Positions 1 through 6,951 are shown, counted from the first letter of the stretch. The stretch: 13,335 nucleotides of DNA from Halovenus sp. (GCA_028274925.1 JAQCNR010000298.1:1-13335); one strand, 5' to 3'. Program-made: numbers and translations. The notes: generated from the sequence alone by a model not told the origin.

Positions 1-1200
1 TCCCCCACTGTCGTCAACAGTACAGTCTACATCGGCACGCAGGGCGGTAGTGTCTACGCGCTCGATACGGCGCAAGGCACCCAGCGCTGGCGATTCGATG
101 CACCAGATTCTATCGACAGCTCTCCGTTCGTGGTGAGCTGGGGTGGCGAGTCGGGACCAGACCGGCTCGTGCTCGTCGGCTGTGAAGACCGGAATCTCTA
201 CGCACTGGACGCCACGACCGGCGATGTCGTGTGGCAACTCACAACCGGCGGCGGCATCCAGAGTTCGCCAGCAGTTGGTGCAGAGACGGTGTTCATCACC
301 AGCGACAACGATGGGCTCTACGCGGTCGATACGACCTCCGGCGAGGTAAACTGGTTCACCGAGTACCCCCGGGCGAGTTACGCGTCACCGACAGTCATCG
401 AGGATACCGTGTTCATGCGCGGGCAGTCCCTCCGTGCACTCGACCCACGGTCAGGCTGGGAGCGCTGGCGGTTCGAACTCGGCAGCGGCACCTACTCCTC
501 GCCGACAGTCGCAGATGGCACCGTCTACGTCGGTGACCGCGAGCGCAACGGTGGCCCGAACTCCGCCGGGAATCTCTACGCACTGGAGGCCGAGTCCGGC
601 CGCCTGCAATGGACCTTCGACACAGACGAGTTCGTCGACTCCTCGCCGACAGTCGCGGATGGCACCGTCTACGTCGGCGGCTGGAATACCAGGTTCAGTT
701 CGGAAGATATCGAGAGCGGGTCAGTGTTCGCGCTGGACGCCGAGAGCGGCGACCGACAGTGGTCGGTCGAGACGGGTCACAGAGTACTCTCCTCGCCGAC
801 GGTCGCCGACGGCACCCTCTACGTTGGTAGTTGGGACGAGACAGTGTACGGGCTGGACGCAGCAACCGGAAAACACCAGCTGTCACTGCAGACGAATGGC
901 CGAGTGAGTTCGTCCCCGACGGTCGCTGACGGGACCCTCTACGTCGGCAGTAACGATGGCTCGGTCTACGCACTCTCGACAGGTGTCAACGGAACGAGTT
1001 CCGACTCACGGGTCGAACTTGGAACGCTTGGCCACACCGGGAGTCGACGCTTGCCCAAACAGTTGCGCACGGAAAGTCGTCTCGACAGCCTCACCGCCCG
1101 GGCACTCGGTGCCGGCGGGGCAGTTGGGTTGCTCGCCGGCAGCGGACTGCTGTACCACGGCAACAACCGCCGAAAGGCGTACGCCGACCGAAACCCGTAA
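1..1200 (+). CDS. PQQ-like beta-propeller repeat protein with C-terminal membrane anchor (5' end outside window)
   Basis: The reading frame is open from base 1 to the TAA at 1198-1200, so the start and any signal peptide lie upstream; 399 residues are visible. About eight blade repeats of the form SSPTVADGT(V/L)YVG, followed by a YALD..(S/T)G..(R/Q)W strand, begin near residues 1, 37, 89, 129, 166, 214, 264 and 304. This is typical of PQQ/WD-like propellers of the PF13360 type, which in haloarchaea are mostly secreted and rarely shown to bind PQQ. After residue 320 comes a low-complexity linker. A weakly hydrophobic Ala/Gly/Leu segment at about 366-386 follows, then a basic NNRRK tail, suggesting an outside propeller anchored by a C-terminal helix with the tail in the cytoplasm. 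The ligand is unknown. The gene ends 3 bases from the convergent peptidase gene. Family call is secure; anchor and function are inference. Confidence 0.9.
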   Translation, partial: SPTVVNSTVYIGTQGGSVYALDTAQGTQRWRFDAPDSIDSSPFVVSWGGESGPDRLVLVGCEDRNLYALDATTGDVVWQLTTGGGIQSSPAVGAETVFITSDNDGLYAVDTTSGEVNWFTEYPRASYASPTVIEDTVFMRGQSLRALDPRSGWERWRFELGSGTYSSPTVADGTVYVGDRERNGGPNSAGNLYALEAESGRLQWTFDTDEFVDSSPTVADGTVYVGGWNTRFSSEDIESGSVFALDAESGDRQWSVETGHRVLSSPTVADGTLYVGSWDETVYGLDAATGKHQLSLQTNGRVSSSPTVADGTLYVGSNDGSVYALSTGVNGTSSDSRVELGTLGHTGSRRLPKQLRTESRLDSLTARALGAGGAVGLLAGSGLLYHGNNRRKAYADRNP

Positions 1201-1203
1201 CGC

Positions 1204-3072
1204 TCAGACGTGCTCGTCGAGGAAGTCGACGACGTCTGTGTAGGCCGCAATCTGGTTATCGAGTTTGGAGATGCCGTGGCCCTCGTCGTCGAAGATCCGC
1301 TTGCGGACGGGAACGTGGTTGCTGGCCTGTTCGACAATCTGTTTGGCCTCGCCGACCGGGACACGTGGGTCGTTCGCGCCGTGAAGCACGAACAGCGGCG
1401 CTTCGATGGCGTCGATGTTGTTCGTCGGACTGACCGATTCCAGAAACTCGCGGTCCTCGGCGAGTGAGCCGTACTCTGCTTCGCGGAGTTCCCGCCGCCA
1501 CGAGCCGGTGTTTTCGAGGAAGGTGACGAAGTTCGCAATCCCAACGATATCGACGCCAGCGGCCCATCGCTGTGGATACTCCGTCAGCGCCGCCAGCACC
1601 ATGAACCCGCCGTAGGAACCGCCCTTGGCGACGATTCTGTCTGGGTCGACAGCGTCGCGGTCGGTCAGCCACTCGACGGCGTAATCGATATCTTTCACCG
1701 AGTCCATCCGCTTCTCCACATCGTCGAGATGGGTGTACTCGCGGCCGTAGCCGGACGAACCCCGGACGTTCGGTTCGAGCAGCGCGTAGCCCTGCGAGAG
1801 GAAGTACTGGTTGAGCCCCGAAAAGGAGGGGCGGCGCTGGCTCTCGGGGCCGCCGTGGATGTCGACAATCACCGGCGCGCCCTCGTCGGGCACCGACTCG
1901 GGAACCGAGAAGAAGGCGGGAATCTGCCGGCCGTCGAAGGTCTCGTAGCGAATCAGTTCGGGTTCGACAAACCTCTCTTCTGGGATGCCAGCAGTCGACG
2001 CCTCGGTCCACCTGGTGACTGCGCCGTCAGGGTCGCCGGCCAGTGCTGTCTCGTCGTCGGCGAGTTGCCGGAGCGCGGTCAGGTCCACAATCGAGACGTT
2101 CGTATTCTCACGGCGGCCAGACGAAGAGAGTGCAAACCGGTCGCCGTCGGGACCAAAGCTGACGCCACCGGCAATGTTGCCGGGCAACTCGGGCATCGGA
2201 AGCTCTCGAAGGCCATCGTTGGTTAGTTCCCCGAGCGTCAGGTCGGTGTAGCCGTCGACGTTGCGCGAGTAGACGAGCGTGCCAGTCTCTTCGTCGACGG
2301 CGACGCCGCCGACGTTCCACTCACCGCCCGAGCGAAGCTGTTCGAGGTCACCTGTTTCGGGGTCCATCTGAGCGAGATAGAGGGTCTCGGAGCCGTCGTC
2401 GGTAACGAGATACAGCGCGTCGCCGTTGGGGCCCCACTGCACGCTCGAATACCGGATGTCGCCGTCGTGTGGCGTGAGGTGACGACGTTCGCCTGTCTCC
2501 AGGTCAAGTACGTACACGTCCTGGTCGAAGTTCGAGTACGCCTGCTGGAGCAGGAGGGCGTCGCCGTCGGGATGGAAGCCGCCGACGCTCAGCCAGCCGT
2601 CGCCCTCGAAGACCAGTTCAGCCCCCTCGCCGGTCGCATCTCTGTCCTGCACGTAGATGTCGAACACGGACTCGTCGCGGCGGTTCGATGCGAAGGCGAA
2701 CTGCTCGCCGTCGGCCCGCCAGCCACCCCAGCGGTGTTTCGCCTCGGGCATCGCAGTGAGTTCGGTAATCCGTCCATCGTCGTCGAGACGAAACAGTTGC
2801 ATGCGCTCGTTGCCGCCCTCGTCCATCCCGAAAATCAGTTCTGGGCGCTCGGGAGAGTAGCTCGCGAACGAGACAGGTTCGTCGTAGAAGGTGCGCTGGG
2901 TGGGCCACGCGCCCGGTTCGTCGAGAGTGTACACCTGCGCGACTCCGGTCGCGTCGTGCAGGAAGGCGAGTCGTCCGTCTGGACCCAGCGACGCGCCGTA
3001 GGCGCTGCGCACCGTCAGATATCGTTCGAGGTCGTAATCGCTCACGGCAGAGTCCAGCGGCGGCGGGCACAT
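1204..3072 (-). CDS. S9 family serine peptidase (acylaminoacyl-peptidase / prolyl oligopeptidase type)
   Basis: A 622-residue protein with an N-terminal seven-bladed propeller-like region (about 20-370), in which PDG and DL.TG turns recur, and a C-terminal alpha/beta hydrolase domain (about 375-622). The oxyanion motif HGGP is at 406-409, the nucleophile elbow GGSYGGF puts Ser486 in place, Asp568 lies in GANDPRVP and His599 in DEGHG, so the triad is complete. In this family the propeller restricts access to short peptides, releasing N-terminal dipeptides or acylated residues. No signal peptide is seen, so a cytoplasmic peptide-recycling role is likely. I chose the ATG at 3072: the open frame runs back to 3234, but that extension would be antisense to the divergent small gene, and a TATA-like element lies about 30 bases before 3072. 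Exact substrate class cannot be told from sequence. Confidence 0.93.
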   Translation of the reverse strand: MCPPPLDSAVSDYDLERYLTVRSAYGASLGPDGRLAFLHDATGVAQVYTLDEPGAWPTQRTFYDEPVSFASYSPERPELIFGMDEGGNERMQLFRLDDDGRITELTAMPEAKHRWGGWRADGEQFAFASNRRDESVFDIYVQDRDATGEGAELVFEGDGWLSVGGFHPDGDALLLQQAYSNFDQDVYVLDLETGERRHLTPHDGDIRYSSVQWGPNGDALYLVTDDGSETLYLAQMDPETGDLEQLRSGGEWNVGGVAVDEETGTLVYSRNVDGYTDLTLGELTNDGLRELPMPELPGNIAGGVSFGPDGDRFALSSSGRRENTNVSIVDLTALRQLADDETALAGDPDGAVTRWTEASTAGIPEERFVEPELIRYETFDGRQIPAFFSVPESVPDEGAPVIVDIHGGPESQRRPSFSGLNQYFLSQGYALLEPNVRGSSGYGREYTHLDDVEKRMDSVKDIDYAVEWLTDRDAVDPDRIVAKGGSYGGFMVLAALTEYPQRWAAGVDIVGIANFVTFLENTGSWRRELREAEYGSLAEDREFLESVSPTNNIDAIEAPLFVLHGANDPRVPVGEAKQIVEQASNHVPVRKRIFDDEGHGISKLDNQIAAYTDVVDFLDEHV

Positions 3073-3096
3073 AGCATTTGTGTGCACGAGAGTGGC

Positions 3097-3109
3097 AAAT
3101 ATGTTTATC
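3097..3109. promoter_or_regulatory. Shared AT-rich core of two divergent promoters
   Basis: The 61-base gap between the peptidase (start 3072, -) and the small gene (start 3134, +) has a single AT-rich block, CAAATATGTTTAT. Read on the plus strand, TTTATC is centred about 28 bases before 3134. Read on the minus strand, the AAACATATTTG part is centred about 30 bases before 3072. Both fit archaeal TATA placement for leaderless mRNAs, so the two genes probably compete for, or share, TBP/TFB binding. Inference from spacing only. Confidence 0.5.
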
Positions 3110-3133
3110 AGGCTGAATGTCGAACCCTCGAAT

Positions 3134-3274
3134 ATGCCGACAATCGAACTCGACGAACAGACAGTCGAGCGCCTCGACAGCCTCCGCGTCGAAGATGAAT
3201 CATACGACGAAGTGGTCACCGAACTCATCAACATCTACGAAGCCGAGGAGTTGACGCTGTTCAAGTCTGGTTAG
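3134..3274 (+). CDS. 46-residue DUF7557 / antitoxin-like protein
   Basis: A very small acidic protein that begins MPTIELDEQTVERLDSLRVE and continues with a helix containing SYDEVVTELI. The layout of a short beta strand, a helix, a turn and a second helix resembles the ribbon-helix-helix or VapB-type antitoxins of archaea and the haloarchaeal DUF7557 family. The ATG at 3134 is preferred over an upstream start at 3080 because the conserved strand begins right after it and a TATA-like element lies 28 bases before it. No toxin (PIN or RelE-like) gene adjoins: upstream is a divergent peptidase and downstream the convergent thiI, whose last 14 bases overlap this gene. It may be an orphan antitoxin or a small DNA-binding regulator; DNA binding itself is inferred from resemblance. 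Confidence 0.75.
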   Translation: MPTIELDEQTVERLDSLRVEDESYDEVVTELINIYEAEELTLFKSG

Positions 3275-4454
3275 CGTCGACAACTGTACGCTCGGCCGCA
3301 ACTTGAGCGGCCCGCTCAGCGAGGTCCTCGGGTTCGGCCTCACGAATTCGGTCGAGCGGTGGTCGCGTTGCTGGTCCGTCGGGAGCCAGCAGGTGACAGC
3401 CAGTGTCGATAGTCGAGTCAGGGTAGGTCCCGATGGCCTGGGCTCGCTGACTGATTGTCGACTTGTCGAGTGCGAGCAGCGGCCGGTGAACCGGCAGGTC
3501 GACAGCCGCGCCAGTGACGCCAAAGTTCGTCATGGTCTGGCTCGACTTCTGGCCAGCGGCCTCGCCCGTTACGATGCCGACTGCGTCCAGTTCAGCCGCG
3601 ACTTCGGCCGCAACTTGGAGCATGAATCGCCGCACTGCGACCATCCGATACATATCGAGGTCGACAGCCAACTCCTCGATAACCTCGCCGCCGTCAGCGA
3701 CGCGGAGTCGAGTATCGAAGTTCGGAGCGTACTCGCCGAGTGTCGCGGTCGTCTCCTCGGCTCTGAGCCGGTGGTCCACGCCGCCGTACTCGCCGAGGTC
3801 GATATACAGCGGATAGACCGGTGCGCCGCGTTTCATCGCCAGCCACGCGGCAACTGGCGAGTCGATGCCACCGCTGACCAGCGCCACCAGTGGCTCCTGC
3901 GTGCCCAGTGGAAAGCCACCCGGACCGGCCTGTTGGTCGAGATAGACGTAGGCGTCGTCTGGCCGGCACTCGACTGAAAACGTCACCGCCGGGTCGTCCA
4001 ACTCGACAGTCGGGTCGACGTCTGCAGGAGCAGCGCGGGCAACAGCGTCGCCGCCGTCGCGTTCGAGTTCTGTACTCGAAAAGGGATGTGCCGAGGCTGG
4101 GCCGGCACGGTCGACGCGGACGGCGTAAGGCTGGCCGCGGTAGTGCTCGCAGGCGGCGTTGCCCAGCGCGTCGGTAATCGCCTCACGAGTTGGCGCGACA
4201 CGGCGGGCAGGACTGGCCGAGACGACCCCAAATGTGTCGGCGGCAGCCGCCGCGACTGTCTCGACTCGGTCGGGATTCATCTCGACGTACAGCCGCGTGT
4301 TCTCTCGGGTGACCTGCGCGTCGACTCCCCGGTCGTCGAGAATCGCGAGCAGGTTCTCCTGAAGCCGTTGTTCCATCCGGCCGCGGAGCTGGGCGCTCTT
4401 GATTCCAATCTCCCCGTACCGGACGAGAACGGTCCCGGCTCCGGGCGGGTGCAT
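3261..4454 (-). CDS. thiI: tRNA 4-thiouridine synthetase ThiI (archaeal form without rhodanese domain)
   Basis: A 397-residue protein. The N-terminal ferredoxin-like part starts with VLVRYGEIGIKS, followed by a THUMP domain (to about 170) that binds tRNA. The PP-loop ATP pyrophosphatase motif SGGIDSP is at 194-200 and a conserved TGCHLL segment places Cys353 at the position of the catalytic cysteine of E. coli ThiI (Cys344). The enzyme adenylates U8 of tRNA and replaces its oxygen with sulfur. The C-terminal rhodanese domain of the E. coli enzyme is absent, as in most archaea, so sulfur must come from another carrier or sulfide. Only three cysteines exist (102, 163, 353). I chose the ATG at 4454 over a GTG at 4460, because a TATA-like element is 24-25 bases upstream of it. 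Its 3' end overlaps the small plus-strand gene by 14 bases. Confidence 0.95.
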   Translation of the reverse strand: MHPPGAGTVLVRYGEIGIKSAQLRGRMEQRLQENLLAILDDRGVDAQVTRENTRLYVEMNPDRVETVAAAAADTFGVVSASPARRVAPTREAITDALGNAACEHYRGQPYAVRVDRAGPASAHPFSSTELERDGGDAVARAAPADVDPTVELDDPAVTFSVECRPDDAYVYLDQQAGPGGFPLGTQEPLVALVSGGIDSPVAAWLAMKRGAPVYPLYIDLGEYGGVDHRLRAEETTATLGEYAPNFDTRLRVADGGEVIEELAVDLDMYRMVAVRRFMLQVAAEVAAELDAVGIVTGEAAGQKSSQTMTNFGVTGAAVDLPVHRPLLALDKSTISQRAQAIGTYPDSTIDTGCHLLAPDGPATRPPLDRIREAEPEDLAERAAQVAAERTVVDANQT

Positions 4455-4475
4455 ACCCACGTTTGCCCGCGGTTA

Positions 4476-4481
4476 GATAAA
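4476..4481 (-). promoter_or_regulatory. TATA-like element for thiI
   Basis: TTTATC on the minus strand, centred 24-25 bases before the ATG at 4454, inside the 37-base gap after the CBS gene. The spacing suggests a leaderless thiI transcript independent of the upstream gene. Confidence 0.5.
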
Positions 4482-4491
4482 CCCGCTTCGG

Positions 4492-4872
4492 TCAGTTGGT
4501 GTTGCTCTCCGTGATGTCTGTCTTCGAGAGCAGGCCAACAATCTCTCCGGAGTCAGTGACGGGAACGTAGCTGATTCCCTCCTGCAGCATCGTCGACGCC
4601 GCGTCCTTGATATGCTGTGTTGGCTCGAGGGTCGTGGTCACCTCGGTCACGGCCTCGTCGACGCCGAGTTCTGAGGTGTCTTTGCCGGCCGCAACCTGAC
4701 TCACGATATCTGTACTCGTCACAATGCCTGTCGGCTCACCGGTGACGATGACTGCCCCCATGTTCCCCGTTTCCATCTGCTCGGCAGCCACGACCAGCGA
4801 GGCGTCCGGTTCGACCGTCTCGAAGGACTGTGACATATACTGCTCAACAGTCGTATTCTGGTGCTTGCTCAC
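4492..4872 (-). CDS. CBS domain pair protein
   Basis: A 126-residue stand-alone protein with two CBS motifs, roughly 8-62 (VEQYMSQSFETVEPDASL to GIVTSTDIVSQV) and 71-122 (VDEAVTEVTTTLEPTQ to GIVGLL-like and KTDI). Such pairs form a Bateman module that usually binds AMP, ATP or SAM and senses adenylate state; the partner protein is not evident. The start is taken as the GTG at 4872. A strong TATA-like element is centred 26 bases before it, and the next in-frame ATG (4836) would cut into the first CBS strand. It lies 50 bases after the S-adenosylmethionine synthetase gene and 37 bases before thiI, all on one strand. Ligand and target are unknown. Confidence 0.88.
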   Translation of the reverse strand: MSKHQNTTVEQYMSQSFETVEPDASLVVAAEQMETGNMGAVIVTGEPTGIVTSTDIVSQVAAGKDTSELGVDEAVTEVTTTLEPTQHIKDAASTMLQEGISYVPVTDSGEIVGLLSKTDITESNTN

Positions 4873-4892
4873 AGTACATAATGTGCGTGAAC

Positions 4893-4903
4893 AATAATTA
4901 TAG
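4893..4903 (-). promoter_or_regulatory. Strong TATA-like element for the CBS gene
   Basis: CTATAATTATT on the minus strand lies in the 50-base gap after the S-adenosylmethionine synthetase gene. Its centre is 26 bases before the GTG at 4872, which supports that non-ATG start and an independent transcript. Confidence 0.6.
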
Positions 4904-4922
4904 TTTCCCCGTCAGTGCCGCG

Positions 4923-6125
4923 TCAGAACGTCGAGAGTTCGTTTTCGATGACTCGCTCGGTAATGTCGGTGACAGTCGCGAGTTCGTCGTCGACTGCCGC
5001 GACAATTTCCTCGTGGATATCCCCAACCTCGACGCCCTCTTCGGTGAGGACCTGCGCGTCGGCGACGTGTGGGTGGTCGATTGGCTGGCCAATCTGGCTC
5101 AGCAGACGCATCTGGAGTTGTCTGATGCCGTCGACATCCTCGACGACAGACTGGGCGATTTCCGTCGAGAGCAGGTTGTAGATTTTGCCGATGTGGTTGA
5201 CCGGGTTCTTGCCGCTGGTGGCTTCCATGCTCATCGGTCGGTTCGGCGTGATGAGTCCGTTCGCGCGGTTACCACGCCCAACAGAGCCGTCGTCACCCTG
5301 CTCGGCACTCGTGCCAGTCGTCGTCAGATAGATCGAGCCCTCTTCGTAGTCATCTGCGGTGTTGACGTAGACAGTCACGTCACGGTCGGTGTACTGGCTG
5401 GCAAGGTCTTCGACGTGGGCTTCGACAGCTTCGATTGCCTGCTTGTAGGCCGCCAGGTCCTCGACGTAGTGGTCGACCATCGCAACTGCGACAGTGACGT
5501 CGATACGGTCGCCCTCGCGTTTGCCCATCACCTTGATGTCCTGTCCAATTTCGGGGTTGTCGGCGGCGTAGCTGGTGTTCAGGTCGCGCTCGGTGTTGTA
5601 GACAATCTGTTCAGTCTCGGTCAGCGGGGCGTGGCCCACGCCGTAACTCGTGTCGTTTGCCATCGGAACAGCGGCGTCCTCGCCGAAGACATCTTGGAGG
5701 TCACCGCTCCCTTCGCCGAGTTTGATGTCGACAACAATATCAGTCCCAACATCGAGGTTTGGGAAGGTTTCGTCGAGGTACTCACGAGCGGCCTTGAGTG
5801 CAATCGTTTCGGCCGGAATCCGCTCGCCGTCGTAGGTCTTCGTCGCGCGACCGACGATCAGCAGGTAGATGGGTTCGAGCATCTCGCCGCCGCCGAAGGC
5901 GGGTGCGGCCGTGCCGGCAACGAGTTGGGTCTCGTCGGTGTTGAAATGTAGCAGTCGTCCGAACCGGTCGAGATAGGTACGAGCAAGCGCGCGCGCCACC
6001 TCTTCGGCGACACCGTCACAGATGGAGTCGGGGTGGCCGATTCCTTTTCGCTCGACAATTTCGATGTGCTGGTCCTCGACTGCTCGGGCCGCTGCTGGCT
6101 CGACGTGAATATTCCGTTCGCTCAT
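4923..6125 (-). CDS. mat: Archaeal-type S-adenosylmethionine synthetase (methionine adenosyltransferase)
   Basis: A 400-residue protein, the usual length of the archaeal enzyme, which is very divergent from bacterial MetK. It makes SAM from ATP and methionine, passing through enzyme-bound tripolyphosphate that is cleaved to phosphate and diphosphate. Diagnostic segments are ERKGIGHPDSICDG (25-38), HFNTDETQLVAG (60-71), a GEGSGD loop (137-142), and the long C-terminal stretch from GDDGSVGRGNRANG through NRPMSMEATSGKNPVNH (277-311). The ATG at 6125 gives the canonical MSERNIHVEP start; an in-frame extension to 6170 is not needed and would run through the promoter, where TATAA lies about 30 bases before 6125. 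It provides the methyl donor for enzymes such as the fibrillarin encoded further on. The CYTH gene is 86 bases upstream on the same strand. Confidence 0.96.
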   Translation of the reverse strand: MSERNIHVEPAAARAVEDQHIEIVERKGIGHPDSICDGVAEEVARALARTYLDRFGRLLHFNTDETQLVAGTAAPAFGGGEMLEPIYLLIVGRATKTYDGERIPAETIALKAAREYLDETFPNLDVGTDIVVDIKLGEGSGDLQDVFGEDAAVPMANDTSYGVGHAPLTETEQIVYNTERDLNTSYAADNPEIGQDIKVMGKREGDRIDVTVAVAMVDHYVEDLAAYKQAIEAVEAHVEDLASQYTDRDVTVYVNTADDYEEGSIYLTTTGTSAEQGDDGSVGRGNRANGLITPNRPMSMEATSGKNPVNHIGKIYNLLSTEIAQSVVEDVDGIRQLQMRLLSQIGQPIDHPHVADAQVLTEEGVEVGDIHEEIVAAVDDELATVTDITERVIENELSTF

Positions 6126-6152
6126 TATCTTTGTCTTCGAAAGCACCGGGTC

Positions 6153-6157
6153 TATAA
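6153..6157 (-). promoter_or_regulatory. TATA-like element for the S-adenosylmethionine synthetase gene
   Basis: AAGTTATAGACC on the minus strand, centred about 30 bases before the ATG at 6125. No Shine-Dalgarno sequence is seen between it and the start, so a leaderless or nearly leaderless transcript is likely. Confidence 0.5.
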
Positions 6158-6211
6158 CTTTCGGAAACAATCACCCGGAGTAGAATACCCTAGAGTAATA
6201 TCTGCAGCAGT

Positions 6212-6775
6212 TTACTCCTCAGCCAGCAACAGTCCGAGATACGACGTTCGAATCTGCTCGTCAGTATCGAGTCCGAGGTCAGTGAGGACGGTCACCACGC
6301 GGTCACGGGCGCTGTCGATGTCGTCTTCAGTTTCGAGTTCTGCCTCGACAAACTCACCGAGTCCGTCGACAGTGTCGAGCGTGACCGTAATGCCGTCGAG
6401 GGTAAATCGCTCACGCTCTTTGCGGACGGTTGCGGCGGGGTCGTAGCCCAATCCGTCGAGAATCGAGCGCAGCGCCGCCGGGTCGACGACTGCCGTCTCG
6501 GCTTCCTGTCGGGTCTTGGATTCACTGTCGACCAGCGGTCCCTTGTACGTGAGTCGGGTGTCAATCGTCCCCTCTTGGCCCTCGTCAGCCCGACTCGTCG
6601 CGGAGCGTTCCTCCCGGATGCGGAGTGCTTCGTCCGTCTGTGCGAAATTCCGGTCTGGCGCGTGGTAGTAGGTGTCTTCCTGTTCGACAGCTTCGACGTG
6701 TGTCGCACCAGCAGAGTCGAGCGCGTCGCGGACCGAGTCGTGTTCTGCACGGACTTTGACCTCGACTTCGTACAT
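6212..6775 (-). CDS. cyaB: CYTH domain protein (class IV adenylate cyclase CyaB-like / triphosphate tunnel metalloenzyme)
   Basis: A 187-residue single-domain protein starting MYEVEVKV. The signature ExExK is Glu3, Glu5, Lys7. Further tunnel residues expected of the fold are visible: Arg52 and Arg54 in LRIR, Arg74 and Lys78 in RLTYKGP, Arg118 and Lys119, and alternating acids Glu144, Glu146 and Glu148 after the LDTVDGLGEF segment. This matches archaeal CyaB-like CYTH proteins. Members of the fold bind a triphosphate with Mg or Mn in a beta-barrel tunnel and act as adenylate cyclases, thiamine triphosphatases or inorganic triphosphatases; the substrate here cannot be decided. The active residues appear intact. 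The ATG at 6775 has a TATA-like element 27 bases upstream. It precedes the S-adenosylmethionine synthetase gene on the same strand, with 86 bases between. Confidence 0.9.
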   Translation of the reverse strand: MYEVEVKVRAEHDSVRDALDSAGATHVEAVEQEDTYYHAPDRNFAQTDEALRIREERSATSRADEGQEGTIDTRLTYKGPLVDSESKTRQEAETAVVDPAALRSILDGLGYDPAATVRKERERFTLDGITVTLDTVDGLGEFVEAELETEDDIDSARDRVVTVLTDLGLDTDEQIRTSYLGLLLAEE

Positions 6776-6798
6776 AACCCATCTTGCAGCCCCAGACT

Positions 6799-6805
6799 CA
6801 TAAAC
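6799..6805 (-). promoter_or_regulatory. TATA-like element for the CYTH gene
   Basis: GTTTATG on the minus strand, centred 27 bases before the ATG at 6775. It supports that start and a leaderless transcript. A pair of GTTAACCGT repeats lies just upstream of it. Confidence 0.5.
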
Positions 6806-6820
6806 GGTGTCGCAAGAGCC

Positions 6821-6860
6821 GTTAACCGTACTGAGCGGCCCCACAACGAGCGTTAACCGT
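6821..6860. repeat. Direct repeat GTTAACCGT x2, 31 bases apart
   Basis: GTTAACCGT occurs at 6821-6829 and again at 6852-6860, start to start 31 bases, near three helical turns. Both copies lie upstream of the CYTH TATA-like element, 46-54 and 77-85 bases before the start codon. Position and phasing suggest a regulator binding twice on one DNA face. The repeat is seen directly; regulation is inference. Confidence 0.45.
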
Positions 6861-6951
6861 GAACTAATGTGGAGAAACAATCGAAACCACAGCGAGCGAA
6901 ACAGCCGCGAGCGAGGCTGAAACTGCCCGCTCGAAATTGTAGTGAACGGTT
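6855..6951. other. Nested inverted repeats in the 244-base gap (possible structured RNA or terminator)
   Basis: Four complementary pairs are nested around one centre: AACCGT 6855-6860 with ACGGTT 6946-6951, ACAAT 6877-6881 with ATTGT 6936-6940, CGAGCG 6893-6898 with CGCTCG 6928-6933, and CAGCC 6902-6906 with GGCTG 6915-6919. The GCGAGCGA string also occurs twice (6892-6899 and 6907-6914). The structure lies downstream of the propeller gene on the minus strand, where it could end or protect that transcript. Individual stems are short and GC-rich DNA gives such pairs by chance, so confidence is modest. Confidence 0.3.

Noticed and set aside
2467..3198. A 243-codon plus-strand open frame opposite the S9 peptidase
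   Set aside because: Antisense to a complete, well-conserved protein and without recognisable motifs.
1204..3234. A 54-residue N-terminal extension of the S9 peptidase starting at 3234
   Set aside because: It would be antisense to the small gene and cross its own promoter; the conserved protein starts at 3072.
4830..5951. A 373-codon plus-strand open frame opposite the S-adenosylmethionine synthetase gene
   Set aside because: It is a mirror of a strongly conserved gene, explained by GC-rich third positions; its translation shows no family motif.
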